From positions 496,001-560,000 of the forward strand of contig JAFEFN010000013.1 of the NCBI GenBank assembly GCA_018240525.1: DNA of 64,000 nt, in the 5' to 3' direction. Shown here one piece after another: positions 9,890-19,006 of the stretch. The DNA is from Pseudomonadota bacterium. GTDB lineage: Bacteria > Pseudomonadota > Gammaproteobacteria > Steroidobacterales > Steroidobacteraceae. The notes beneath the pieces are model-generated. The model was not told where the DNA came from, searched no databases, and saw nothing but the letters and a program-made list of their open reading frames with translations. The position numbers and the translations under genes were made by a program. The stretch's first letter is position 1. The number at the start of each line of letters is the position of its first letter.

Positions 9890-11323
9890 TCAGCCGGCGG
9901 GCGGCGGCGGCGCGCCGTAGCCGCCACCGAGGGCCCGCGCCAGGTCGACGCTGTAGGTCAGGCGTCGTGCCTGCAGTTCGGCGCGCAGGGTCTGCGCGAG
10001 CAACACCTGGTTCTGCGCCGATAGCACGCTCAGGTAGTTGTCCAGGCCCGCCTGGTAGCGCTGCGTGGTCAGGTCGTAGGAACTCTGCGCCGCATCCAGC
10101 GCGGCGATCTGCTCTGCGGTCTCCCGCTCCAGCGCGCGCCAGTTGATGACGACGTCCGAGACTTCGCGGACGGCATCCAGCAGCGTCTGGTTGTACTGGC
10201 CCACCGAGGCATCGAACTCCGCCTGCTGGGCGTACAGGCTGCCGCGCAGCTGGCCGCGGTTGAACACCGGCAGGTGCAGCGCCGGGCCGGCGCCGGCGAT
10301 GCGGTCCGAGGCATCGAACAGCTTGGACAGGTCGATGGTCTGGAACCCTGCGAAAGCCACCAGATTGATGGTCGGGTAGAACTGGGCCTCGGCGGCCTTG
10401 ATGCCGTGGCCGGCCGCTTCCACGTGTGCGCGCGCCGCGGCGACGTCGGGCCGGCGGCTGAGCAGGTCCGACGGCAGCACCGAGGGCAGCGCCATGTCCG
10501 TCGGCGCCTGCAGCTGCGGGCGGGTGATCGCGCGGCCGCGGTCCGGGCCGGCGCCGACAAGATCGGCCAGCTGGTTGCGCGCCAGCTCGATGTTCGCCTG
10601 CACGAAGACCACGCCGGCGCGCGTCAGTGCGAGCGTACCCTCGGACTGCCTGACGCGCGCATTGTTCTCAAGGCCCGCGCTGACGCGCTGCTGCGTCAGC
10701 TCGAGGATCGAGCCCTGCTGCTTGAGGTTGTCGTTGGTGACGTCCAGGAGCGCGTACTGCAGGTCAAGCTGCACGTACGTGCGCACCACCGCCGTGGCCA
10801 GGGCGAGGCGTGCGGCCTGGCGGTCCGCTTCGGCGGCGGTCACGCCCGAGCGCGCCTGCGCCAGGAGCGCGCGGTTCTTGCCCCAGAAGTCCAGCTCCCA
10901 GCTGAAGTCCAGCGCCAATCGCGCATCCGTCGACCAGCTGCCCGCGTAGGGGGGCGGGTAGAGGCCATGTTCGGGGTAGCGCTGGCGGGTGACCTCGCCG
11001 TTGACCACAGCCGAGGGCCACCGGGCCGCGCCGGCGGCCTCCGCCTGGGCCTGCGCAGCACGCAGGCGCGCCTGCGCGATCTCCAGCGAAGGGCTGCCGG
11101 CGAGGGCCTCATCGATCAGCGCGTTCAGCTGAGGATCGCCGTAGCTGCGCCACCACTGGTCGCCCGGCCATGCCGCAGAGTCCAGGCGGGTGTCCTGCAG
11201 CGAATGCCCTGCAGCGAGGGTGTTGGGTTCAAGCTTCGGAGCGGGCTTCCAGCCGCCGCGATCGACGCAGCCGGCCATGGCGAGCGCCGCGGCGGCAGTC
11301 AGCAATACGCTACGGGTATTCAT
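9890..11323 (-). CDS. NodT/OprM-type outer-membrane efflux lipoprotein
   Basis: 477 residues. A lipoprotein signal (AAAALAMAGC, lipid-accepting Cys at about residue 19) is followed by two outer-membrane-efflux repeats forming a TolC-like trimeric channel. Typical features are the WWRSYGDPQLNALIDEAL segment near 57 and the S-R-R-P-D-V-A-A-A-R block near 290. The start codon overlaps the marR stop by 4 bases (ATGA), giving translational coupling, and hlyD follows 29 bases later. The protein forms the outer-membrane part of a tripartite drug or toxin exporter. Confidence 0.93.
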   Translation of the reverse strand: MNTRSVLLTAAAALAMAGCVDRGGWKPAPKLEPNTLAAGHSLQDTRLDSAAWPGDQWWRSYGDPQLNALIDEALAGSPSLEIAQARLRAAQAQAEAAGAARWPSAVVNGEVTRQRYPEHGLYPPPYAGSWSTDARLALDFSWELDFWGKNRALLAQARSGVTAAEADRQAARLALATAVVRTYVQLDLQYALLDVTNDNLKQQGSILELTQQRVSAGLENNARVRQSEGTLALTRAGVVFVQANIELARNQLADLVGAGPDRGRAITRPQLQAPTDMALPSVLPSDLLSRRPDVAAARAHVEAAGHGIKAAEAQFYPTINLVAFAGFQTIDLSKLFDASDRIAGAGPALHLPVFNRGQLRGSLYAQQAEFDASVGQYNQTLLDAVREVSDVVINWRALERETAEQIAALDAAQSSYDLTTQRYQAGLDNYLSVLSAQNQVLLAQTLRAELQARRLTYSVDLARALGGGYGAPPPPAG

Positions 11324-11832
11324 GTGTTGTTACCTGCAGGGGAGACTTCATTGTCCCCTTCGACTTGTCCGTTTTCGATCATCCTTCCGAGATATCCCTT
11401 CAGTGCAGTGACCTCGGCAGCGCTGAAGCCGGTCAGATGCGCCTCGAGCACCCGGCTCGCGACCGCGGCGAGCCGCGGCAACTGCGTGCGGCCGGCCGGC
11501 GCTATGCGCAGCACCACGGTGCGGCGGTCCTCACGGCTGCGCTCCCGGCGCACCATGCCCCGCTCCTCCAGACGGTCGAGGATGCGCGTCATGGCGCCGG
11601 TGTCGTACTGCATGAAGCGGCACAGCTCCGCGGCGGTGCGCGCACTGCCGTCGGCGACGTGCTTGAGAACCGCGAACTGCATGCCGGTGAGCTCGAAGCG
11701 CTCGAGCCGCGCATCCAGCGCAGACAGCAGCGAGGCGCGGGCGCGCCCGAGCAGGTAGCCGACGCTCAGCCCCTCCTCGGGAGCCTGGGGCACCACCACT
11801 CGTTCCGCGCGGATTGCGCTCCTGCGACTCAT
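11320..11832 (-). CDS. MarR family transcriptional regulator of the efflux operon
   Basis: 170 residues from the ATG at 11832; an in-frame GTG 87 bases upstream would place the coding start over the promoter, so I reject it. The winged-helix core runs from about residue 40 to 120 (LTGMQFAVLKHVADG, AAELCRFMQYDTGAMTRILDRLE, and the wing RREDRRT-like EDRRTVVLRI). First gene of the operon. It probably represses its own promoter and is released by a phenolic or drug ligand. Confidence 0.92.
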   Translation of the reverse strand: MSRRSAIRAERVVVPQAPEEGLSVGYLLGRARASLLSALDARLERFELTGMQFAVLKHVADGSARTAAELCRFMQYDTGAMTRILDRLEERGMVRRERSREDRRTVVLRIAPAGRTQLPRLAAVASRVLEAHLTGFSAAEVTALKGYLGRMIENGQVEGDNEVSPAGNNT

Positions 11833-11878
11833 TCGCCGACGGTCCAACCGATTGCTGCCGGAGATATCACTGCCTGTG

Positions 11879-11907
11879 ATAATATTGCCTCGGCAAGTAA
11901 TTGTCCA
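11879..11907 (-). promoter_or_regulatory. Sigma-70-type promoter of the marR efflux operon with embedded operator
   Basis: On the minus strand TGGACA (11902-11907), a 17-base spacer and TATTAT (11879-11884) each differ by one base from the -35 and -10 consensus. The spacer contains the inverted repeat TTGCC-GA-GGCAA (11885-11896), ideally placed for a dimeric MarR repressor to block RNA polymerase. The -10 lies about 47 bases before the marR ATG. Confidence 0.72.
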
Positions 11908-11955
11908 GTGAGGCACCACGGTCCAGGTGGGGGCTGAGCTCCCCCCTGCGCTGAG

Positions 11956-13095
11956 CTATCGGGACGAACGTGGAGCGGTGTCGTTGAACACGTCCCGCCC
12001 GATCAGCCTGAGGTCTGGTTCTGCCGCGTATCCCAGGGGCGGCAGCCCGAAGATCGACTCGACGGTACCCAGCAGGGAGTAGTGGTTGTAGCGCTCCCGG
12101 GAAACGGTCCCGGGCCGCACGAACGGCGAGAGCAGCACCGCGCCGACGCGGCCGCCTCCGGGTCCAGAGATGCCGGGTGGGTACTTCGCCCCGGGCAGCG
12201 GCCGTTCGCCGCAGCAGGCCGCCACCCCTTCGCTCCCGCCATGGTCCGATTCGTCGAAGGTGATGACCAGCAGGCCGTCGGCACGGAACGCCGGAGACTG
12301 CGTGATCAGCGGCACCCAGCGCCGCAGAAAGGCATCGATCTCCCGCAAGCCGCCGGGCCTGCCATCCACGCAGGGGGCATCGTGCCCGTCATTGCACAGG
12401 TTGGGCGTGATGAAGACGTAGTTGGGCGTCGTCGCGGCACTCTTCAGGTCCTGCGGCAGCAGGGCGAGGTTGACGACATGGTGGTCGCAGCGCTTCTGGT
12501 CATCGATGATGGAATGGAAATACACGAAGGGATTGTGGCGCGCGGCGTACTGGTCCCCGATCTGCGCCTCCTCGGTGTTGTCCGCGGTGCCGACCGCCAC
12601 GTGCGCGCACGTCGCTGGCTCGCGTGCCCGGTTGTTGCCCATGTCCTCCATGTAGGCACGCCAGGAGAAGCCGGCCTCCTCGAGCTGGTCGGGCAGGGTA
12701 CGCACCACGGCGGGGTATACGCAGCCGAGGCCGGCCAGCTGCCCGTGCGCGTCGACCGAGGCGGCAGTCGGCCTGAATTCGCTGAAGACCGCGCAGTCGA
12801 GCTGCGTCTCATGGTTGGGCGCCTGACCGCTGATGAGTGCGACGTAGTTGCCCAGGCTGGCGTGGCCGATGCCGTAGTACTGGGGCAGCCGGGCACCCTG
12901 CGCTGGCAACGTCCGGGCCAGATATGGCGCGCGGGAAGAGTGCCCGAAGGTTTCGGCCTCGGACTGGTTCTCCAGCAGCAGCACGAACACGTGGCGGATC
13001 GGCGGCCACGGTGGCGGGCTGGCAGCCTGTGCGCATGGCCACGCGGCCGCGAGGAGCAGCAGACAGGCGCGAAGGGTCGAACGTGCGGGTGACAT
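11956..13095 (-). CDS. Exported phosphoesterase (acid phosphatase / phospholipase C-like, PF04185)
   Basis: 379 residues with a cleavable signal peptide (hydrophobic LRACLLLLAAAWPCAQA, cut near residue 25). The mature part begins with the family motif VFVLLLENQSEAETFG and later has VITFDESDHGG, which carry the metal-binding residues of the alkaline-phosphatase-like superfamily. It probably hydrolyses phosphate esters in the periplasm. Its ATG directly follows the stop of the MFS gene (TAG-ATG), so the two are cotranscribed. Confidence 0.86.
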   Translation of the reverse strand: MSPARSTLRACLLLLAAAWPCAQAASPPPWPPIRHVFVLLLENQSEAETFGHSSRAPYLARTLPAQGARLPQYYGIGHASLGNYVALISGQAPNHETQLDCAVFSEFRPTAASVDAHGQLAGLGCVYPAVVRTLPDQLEEAGFSWRAYMEDMGNNRAREPATCAHVAVGTADNTEEAQIGDQYAARHNPFVYFHSIIDDQKRCDHHVVNLALLPQDLKSAATTPNYVFITPNLCNDGHDAPCVDGRPGGLREIDAFLRRWVPLITQSPAFRADGLLVITFDESDHGGSEGVAACCGERPLPGAKYPPGISGPGGGRVGAVLLSPFVRPGTVSRERYNHYSLLGTVESIFGLPPLGYAAEPDLRLIGRDVFNDTAPRSSR

Positions 13096-14349
13096 CTATG
13101 ACCCGCTCGTGACAGTGGCCGCCCGGGGTGCTGGCGCGATCCGCAGCGCACCCGCGAATAATGCCGCGCAGCCCACGGTTAGCGCCGCGGCGAGCACGAA
13201 CGGCGCGCCCGGAAAGTAGACCGGCGCCCACGGGCTGCTGAAACGGCCGAACACCTCGGTCATCAGCGGCGGGCCGATGATCGCACTCAGGCTGTACAGC
13301 ATCGCGACCGCGCCCTGCAGCTCCCCCTGCGCATTCGCAGGTGCCTGGTGCGAGGCCATTGCGTTCATCGACGGGTAGGCGAGCGCGAAGATGAAGGTCA
13401 GCAGCGAAACCGGGTACATCATCCAGCCCTGCGGAACGAGTGCGTACCCGAGGTAAGCGAGAATCGCCGCGGCCATCCCCGCCAGCGCGGCCGGGCGCTC
13501 GCCACCGAACCATGGCACGAGCTTTCCGGTGAACACGCCCTGGGCGAGCGCCATCATCGCGCCCACCCAGGTCAATGAGTACCCGACCTGGTCACTCGAC
13601 CAGTGGAATTTGAGGATGGTGTAGAAGGACCAGACGTTCGGCAGCACCTGGTGCCCGAGCTGCCACAGGAACAGCGCCGCCAGCATCCACGGCACCCCCG
13701 GGTACTTGCTGACCTGCCTGATCGTCCCGAGCGGGTTGGCCCGCATCCAGTGGAATGCCCGCCGCGACGCCACCGGGAGCGACTCGGGCAGGGCGAAGTA
13801 ACCGAACGAAGTGTTCAGCAGGGCGATGACGCCGGCGGTGAAGAACGGCGCGCGCGGACCGAACTGAGCGAGCAGGCCGCCAATGGCAGGCCCCACGATG
13901 AAGCCGATGCCGAATGCCGCGCCCATCAACCCGAAGCTCTGCGCCCTCTTCTCCGGCGGCGTGATGTCGGCCACGTAGGCATAGGCCGGAGTGAAGGATG
14001 CCCCGGCCATGCCGGCAATCAGGCGGCCGACGAACAGCCAGCCGATGCTCGGCGCCAACCCCTGGATGAAGTAATCGCAGCCCAGGGCGAACAGGGCGAA
14101 CAGCAGCACAGGCCGGCGGCCGAAATGGTCGCTCAGGTTGCCCAGCACCGGGGCGCAGAAGAACTGCATCAGCGCATAGATGCTGGCCAGCAGGCCCCCG
14201 TAGGTTGCCGCGCGGTCCACGGTGACACCGGTGAGGTGCATGATGAGGCCCGGCAGGACGGGCAGGATGATGCCGAAGCCGACCGAGTCTACGAGCAGGG
14301 TAACGAAGATGAACGCCAAGGCGCGCTTGGCAGGAGCGGACGAACTCAT
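13096..14349 (-). CDS. MFS drug transporter, TetA-like (TCR/Tet subfamily)
   Basis: 417 residues with twelve predicted helices. The N-terminus (FVTLLVDSVGFGIILPVLP) and the loop motif GNLSDHFGRRPVLL are typical of TetA-type drug:proton antiporters. A further MFS signature is the VGPAIGGLL segment in helix 5. Substrate not predictable; plain tetracycline resistance should not be assumed because many chromosomal relatives are uncharacterised. It is coupled to the downstream phosphoesterase gene. Confidence 0.88.
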   Translation of the reverse strand: MSSSAPAKRALAFIFVTLLVDSVGFGIILPVLPGLIMHLTGVTVDRAATYGGLLASIYALMQFFCAPVLGNLSDHFGRRPVLLFALFALGCDYFIQGLAPSIGWLFVGRLIAGMAGASFTPAYAYVADITPPEKRAQSFGLMGAAFGIGFIVGPAIGGLLAQFGPRAPFFTAGVIALLNTSFGYFALPESLPVASRRAFHWMRANPLGTIRQVSKYPGVPWMLAALFLWQLGHQVLPNVWSFYTILKFHWSSDQVGYSLTWVGAMMALAQGVFTGKLVPWFGGERPAALAGMAAAILAYLGYALVPQGWMMYPVSLLTFIFALAYPSMNAMASHQAPANAQGELQGAVAMLYSLSAIIGPPLMTEVFGRFSSPWAPVYFPGAPFVLAAALTVGCAALFAGALRIAPAPRAATVTSGS

Positions 14350-14417
14350 GGAAGCCTTCCCGAACGATGCGGCATCTTATCCGAAGGCACGCAGCCGGTC
14401 CGGCTGCCGCTGCCGGT

Positions 14418-15722
14418 TCAGTGGCTCCGCCTCAGTCGCACCCACCCGAAGTACACAGGCAACCCCGCGAGGATGATCAGCAGCGTGATGCCAGTGTCGC
14501 GCGGGTCGGTCACCAGCGCGTTGACGACCATGAAAACCGAGGCCAGCAGGAAGACGGCCGGCACCCAGGGATAGCCCCAGACGCGATAGGGCCGTGCCAG
14601 TTCCGGGCGCTTGCGCCTTAGCACGAAGACGGCCGCCACGGTCAGGGCGTAGAAGGGCCAGATGCCCAGGATGAACTTGTCCGCCAGTTGCGCGAAGTCA
14701 TTCTCCAGCACGTAGACCACGCCCAGGACCGAGGCGAGCCCGATCGCCGCAGACGGACTGTGGAAGCGCGTCGATACCCGCGCCACCGACCGGAAGAAAA
14801 GTCCGCGGTCTGCCATGGCAAAGAACACGCGCGATCCGGTCATCATCGATGCATTCAGGCCGCTGAAGGCGGCCAGGACCACGGCCGCAGCGATCGCCCC
14901 GGTGCCCGCCGCACCGAGCAGCGGCACGTGGGCAGCCACGGTCGCGGCGATCAGCCGCGAGCCGGCCATCTCCTTCGGCGGCAAGGCGTACAGGAAGCCC
15001 ACGTTCACGATCAGGTAGACGAGCGTGACGCACAGGGCGCCGGCAATCAGCGCCCGCGGCAGGTTGCGCTGCGGATCGGCGATCTCCCCGGCCATGGTCG
15101 CCGGGTCCGCCCAGCCATCGTAGGTCCACAGCACGGGAATGAGGGCCGTGGCGAGCAGTGACAACGATATCCCTTGCGACCAGGCCGGCGCGAAATGCCC
15201 GGTGCTGCCGCCGGTCGCGGTGAAGGCGAGCAATCCAAGCGCCAGCAGCGCGGCGTACTTAAGCACCGTCGTGACGCTCTGCAGCCGCGCGGCACGCTGG
15301 ACCCCCAGATAGTTGATGATGCCGATCACGATGATGGCGGCGGCGGCCACGTAGCGTACTTGCAGCGCACTCATGGGCAGGAAGTAGCCCAGATACTCCG
15401 CGAATATGGTCGCAATGGCCCCGAGCGCGGCGGCGCGCACCACCACCAGTTCCGTCCAGCCGAACAGGAACGCCGGCAACGGCCCGTACGCTTCCAGCAG
15501 GTACGCGAAAATGCCCCCTGAGCGCGGCAAGGCACCGGCGAGCTCGGCGACGGTTAGTGCCCCGCAAAGGGCGATGATGCCCCCGAGGACCCAGCACAGA
15601 AGGATCGGCCCCGGGGTACCGAGCTGTCCGGCGACCGTCGCCGGCACGCGGAAGATGCCGCTGCCGATGGTCACGCCAACCGACACCGCCACCGTCTGCA
15701 GCAACCCCACCGAGCGCGGCAT
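14418..15722 (-). CDS. APC-superfamily amino acid permease
   Basis: 434 residues from the ATG at 15722, preceded by GGGGCGAG as a plausible ribosome site. Another ATG at 15761 would overlap the glcF stop by 23 bases and give 447 residues. About twelve helices. The helix-1 motif GVTIGSGIFRVPATVA and the SGGIFAYLLEAYGP loop are diagnostic of the APC family (LAT/YfnA-like branch). It imports or exchanges amino acids at the inner membrane. It directly follows glcF on the same strand, but a metabolic link is not evident. Confidence 0.9.
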   Translation of the reverse strand: MPRSVGLLQTVAVSVGVTIGSGIFRVPATVAGQLGTPGPILLCWVLGGIIALCGALTVAELAGALPRSGGIFAYLLEAYGPLPAFLFGWTELVVVRAAALGAIATIFAEYLGYFLPMSALQVRYVAAAAIIVIGIINYLGVQRAARLQSVTTVLKYAALLALGLLAFTATGGSTGHFAPAWSQGISLSLLATALIPVLWTYDGWADPATMAGEIADPQRNLPRALIAGALCVTLVYLIVNVGFLYALPPKEMAGSRLIAATVAAHVPLLGAAGTGAIAAAVVLAAFSGLNASMMTGSRVFFAMADRGLFFRSVARVSTRFHSPSAAIGLASVLGVVYVLENDFAQLADKFILGIWPFYALTVAAVFVLRRKRPELARPYRVWGYPWVPAVFLLASVFMVVNALVTDPRDTGITLLIILAGLPVYFGWVRLRRSH

Positions 15723-15738
15723 GCGCTCGCCCCACTGG

Positions 15739-17004
15739 TCAGTCAAGGGCGAGCCTTTCATCGAGCAGCTCGACCCAGTGACGCACCGGAATGCTGGTGC
15801 CACTGCGCATGTGGTGCAGACAGCCGACGTTGGCGGTCGCGATGACGTCCGGATCGCCGGCGGCGAGCGCCTCCACCTTGGCACGCAGCAGCTGCTGCGA
15901 GAGCTGCGGTTGCAGGATCGAATAGGTACCCGCCGAGCCGCAGCAGCGCTGCTTGTCGGTAACCGGTGTCAGCGCAAAGCCTGCTGCCAGCAGCAGCGGC
16001 TCGATCACACCGTTGAGCGACAGTGCATGCTGCAGCGTGCAGGGCGCCTGGAATGCCACTCGCTGCGGAGTGCGCGGCACCTGCGACCGCGCCGACTCGC
16101 GCAGCACTCCGCGCAGCGCGACCGACTCGGCGGCAATGAGCTGACTGACGTCCCGGGCCGCGGCACTGACGCGCGCCGCGCGCTCCGCGTACAGCGCATC
16201 ATGAGCGAGCAGCCGTCCATAGTCGGCGAGCATCGCACTGCAGGCACTCGCGGTGAACACGAGCGCCTCCGCCCCGGCCTCCAGTTGCCGGGACAGCGCA
16301 TCCACGTTGCGGCGAACCTGCGCAAGGGCATCCGCGTGGGCCGACAGGTGCTGGCTCACGGCCCCACAACACCCGGTGCCCGTGGAGGCGACCGCGGAGA
16401 TACCGACCCGGTCCAGTACCCGCGCCGCCGCAGGATCGATGCCGGGACCGAGCGTGGGCTGCACGCAACCGGACACGATCACCACCCGGCGTGCATGTCG
16501 CGGCGCCGGCCAGGCGAGCGTGCGCTCCCCCGGCGGCGGCGGGGTCTCGGGGACCTGCGATCGTAACGCCCCCGGCATTGCCGGACGCAGCCAGCGCGCG
16601 GCCCGCAGCAGCTTACGGGCGCGGCCGGTGTGCGGGACGATCTTGCCCAGCAGCCGGCGCTTGGCCGCCACGACCGCAGGCCGACCCACCCGCTCCTCGG
16701 TGAGGGCGCGACCGAACTCCAGCAGACGACCGTACTGGACACCGCTCGGACAGGCGCTCTCGCAGGCGCGGCAGCCCAGACACCTGTCCAGATGCAGCTG
16801 CGTGCTCGCACTGACCCCCCTGCCCTCGAGCAGCTGCTTCATGAGGTAGATGCGGCCGCGCGGGCTGTCGAGCTCGTCGCCGAGCAACTGGTAGGTCGGA
16901 CAGGCCGGCAGGCAGAAGCCGCAATGCACGCAGCTGCGCAGGATCGCGTCGGCGGCGATCCCTTCGGGCGTGTCCTTGATGGCGGGGTCCAGCGCGGTCT
17001 TCAT
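15739..17004 (-). CDS. glcF: Glycolate oxidase iron-sulfur subunit
   Basis: 421 residues from the ATG at 17004; a GTG 12 bases upstream is also in frame. Two [4Fe-4S] motifs lie near the N-terminus (CVHCGFCLPACP and CLGCRACESACP). Two CCG domains follow (TGCCGAVSQH and QRCCGSAGTY). This matches GlcF, which passes electrons from the FAD subunits GlcD/GlcE that oxidise glycolate to glyoxylate. glcD and glcE are not in the window next to it, so they must be elsewhere or the protein serves another flavin dehydrogenase. Confidence 0.9.
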   Translation of the reverse strand: MKTALDPAIKDTPEGIAADAILRSCVHCGFCLPACPTYQLLGDELDSPRGRIYLMKQLLEGRGVSASTQLHLDRCLGCRACESACPSGVQYGRLLEFGRALTEERVGRPAVVAAKRRLLGKIVPHTGRARKLLRAARWLRPAMPGALRSQVPETPPPPGERTLAWPAPRHARRVVIVSGCVQPTLGPGIDPAAARVLDRVGISAVASTGTGCCGAVSQHLSAHADALAQVRRNVDALSRQLEAGAEALVFTASACSAMLADYGRLLAHDALYAERAARVSAAARDVSQLIAAESVALRGVLRESARSQVPRTPQRVAFQAPCTLQHALSLNGVIEPLLLAAGFALTPVTDKQRCCGSAGTYSILQPQLSQQLLRAKVEALAAGDPDVIATANVGCLHHMRSGTSIPVRHWVELLDERLALD

Positions 17005-17073
17005 GATCCCGGTCACACGTGCGCAACCGGGTGGATTCTACGCGCAATCGCGCTCTGGGCGCGCCGCAGCTGA

Positions 17074-18981
17074 TCAGCCGATGATGACCCGCAGGCGTGC
17101 CGTGCGCGATTCGTCGCTGGCGTCGTTGGCGCGCTTCAGCAACTCGCTGGCCGCATCGGCTGGCAGGGGCCGGCTCAGCAGGAAGCCTTGCGCATCCTGA
17201 CACTCCTGTTCCTGCAGGAAGGCCAGCTGCGGAAAGTTCTCGACGCCTTCGGCCGTCACGTTGATGCGTAGCGAACGCGACATCGCAATGATTGCGGCGG
17301 CAATGGCACGGTCGTCATTGCACTCGGTGACGCTGCTGACAAACGAGCGGTCGATCTTCAGGCGGTCGACCGAGAAGTGCCGCAGGCGGCCGAAGCTCGA
17401 ATAGCCGGTGCCGAAGTCATCGATAGCCAGGGAGATACCGAGCTGCTTGAGCTCATTAATGGCCTTCTGCGCCCACACCTCGTCGGCCATAACCACCGAT
17501 TCGGTGATCTCGAGCTCGAGGGCCGAGGGCTCCAGCCCGGTCTCCTCCAGTATCTGGGCGACCTCGCTCGGGTACTCCGCCAGGGCGAACTGGCGGCCCG
17601 AGACGTTGACCGCGATCCGCTGGAACGGCAGGCCCTGGTCGCGCCATTTGCGCGCCTGCCGGCACGCATTGAGCAGGACCCACTTGCCGATGGCATGGAT
17701 GAGACCGGTTTCCTCGGCCACGGGGATGAACTCCGCGGGGCTGATCGCACCGAGTTCCGCGTTGGTCCATCGCAGCAGCGCCTCCATGCCCGAAACGGTG
17801 CCGGTGCGGACGTCGAACTGTGGCTGGTACTGCAGCGCGAACTCGTCCCGGTCCAGGGCGCCGCGCAACTGCTCCTCGACGGTGAAGCGGTGCAGCGCGT
17901 TGGCATTCATGGCCGCGTCAAAGTAGGCATGGGTTCCCGGACTGCGGCGCTTGGCGAAATACATCGCCAGGTCCGCATTTCGCATCAGTGTCTCGGCATC
18001 CTCGCCATCCTGCGGATACACGGCGATGCCGACACTCGGCGTGACCACCAGCGAGTTCATGGCGAGCTGCACCGGCTCGCGCAGGGAGCTGATGAGGCGC
18101 TCGGCCACGCTGCCCGCGTCGGCAGCGGAGCGCAGGTTCGGCAATAGCACCAGGAACTCATCTCCACCGAGGCGCGCGATGTCGCCGGGCCGGGCGCTGT
18201 CGGCAGTTCCTGCGGGCGAGGACTCGCCCCCATAGCGCAGCGAGCTGCGCAGGCGTTCGGCCACGACGCACAGCAGCTCGTCGCCCACGGCATGGCCGAG
18301 CGTGTCGTTCACGCGCTTGAAGTTGTCCAGATCCAGGTACAGGACCGCCAGCGTGCGCTTGTTGTCCTTGGCCGCCTGCAGCGCGCCGACGAGCCGGTTG
18401 CGCGACTGCTCGCGGTTCGGCAGCCCGGTCAGCGTGTCGAAATAGGCCAGGCGCACGATGCGCCGCTCGGCGCGCCATTTGCTGCTCAGCGCGATGGTCA
18501 TCTGGCGGATTTCGTGCGGATGGAACGGTTTCTGCAGGTAGGACAGCTTGTCCTCCGGGGGGACCAGGCCGCCGATCTCGCCGGGATCGGCATCCGAGTA
18601 GGCGGTGCAGATGACGATCTCCACGGCTGGGTCCACCTCGCGGATGTGCTGGGCGGCCCAGACCCCGTCAGGTCCGGGCGGCATGCGCATGTCGAGGAAC
18701 ACCACCGCGAAGGGCTCATTGCGGGTAATGCCCTCCTTGACCAGCCGCACCGCCGCCTCGGCGCCATCGCAGAATACCGGCTCGATGGTGCCGGCACGTG
18801 CGGCCGAGCGCTCGCGCGCCACGTCCCCGGGGTTCTTCTTGAACAAGCGGCTGCGCAGTTCGCGGAAGCCGACCATCTCTTGGGTGACCTCATTCTCCAG
18901 CAGGATCTGCCGGTAGGCGTCGCGAACCTCGGGCTCGTCGTCCACGACGAGAACGCGGGTGGGGGTGTTCCGTTCAGACAT
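17074..18981 (-). CDS. Response regulator with GGDEF and EAL domains
   Basis: 635 residues. The N-terminal receiver domain (about 1-165) has the acidic VDDEP pair, phospho-acceptor VFLDMRMPP and QKPF lysine. A GGDEF domain follows with an intact LGGDEF site near residue 273. An EAL domain follows with intact EALLRW near 398 and the DDFGTGYSS loop. Both cyclic-di-GMP synthesis and hydrolysis are therefore possible in sequence terms. The gene begins 25 bases after the histidine kinase gene on the same strand, making a two-component pair that feeds a signal into c-di-GMP turnover. Confidence 0.93.
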   Translation of the reverse strand: MSERNTPTRVLVVDDEPEVRDAYRQILLENEVTQEMVGFRELRSRLFKKNPGDVARERSAARAGTIEPVFCDGAEAAVRLVKEGITRNEPFAVVFLDMRMPPGPDGVWAAQHIREVDPAVEIVICTAYSDADPGEIGGLVPPEDKLSYLQKPFHPHEIRQMTIALSSKWRAERRIVRLAYFDTLTGLPNREQSRNRLVGALQAAKDNKRTLAVLYLDLDNFKRVNDTLGHAVGDELLCVVAERLRSSLRYGGESSPAGTADSARPGDIARLGGDEFLVLLPNLRSAADAGSVAERLISSLREPVQLAMNSLVVTPSVGIAVYPQDGEDAETLMRNADLAMYFAKRRSPGTHAYFDAAMNANALHRFTVEEQLRGALDRDEFALQYQPQFDVRTGTVSGMEALLRWTNAELGAISPAEFIPVAEETGLIHAIGKWVLLNACRQARKWRDQGLPFQRIAVNVSGRQFALAEYPSEVAQILEETGLEPSALELEITESVVMADEVWAQKAINELKQLGISLAIDDFGTGYSSFGRLRHFSVDRLKIDRSFVSSVTECNDDRAIAAAIIAMSRSLRINVTAEGVENFPQLAFLQEQECQDAQGFLLSRPLPADAASELLKRANDASDESRTARLRVIIG

Positions 18982-19006
18982 AAATAGACCTCGATGCGTC
19001 CTGTCG

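Noticed and set aside
10274..11758. 494-codon plus-strand frame across the efflux operon
   Set aside because: Shadow of the outer-membrane factor and marR genes; no motif or ribosome site.
11833..11919. Longer GTG start for the MarR regulator
   Set aside because: It would place coding sequence over the well-matched promoter and operator; the ATG at 11832 gives the normal family length.
13096..14349. Tetracycline resistance gene
   Set aside because: The TetA-like MFS branch is broad, with no tetR beside it and no mobile context; specific resistance is not supported.
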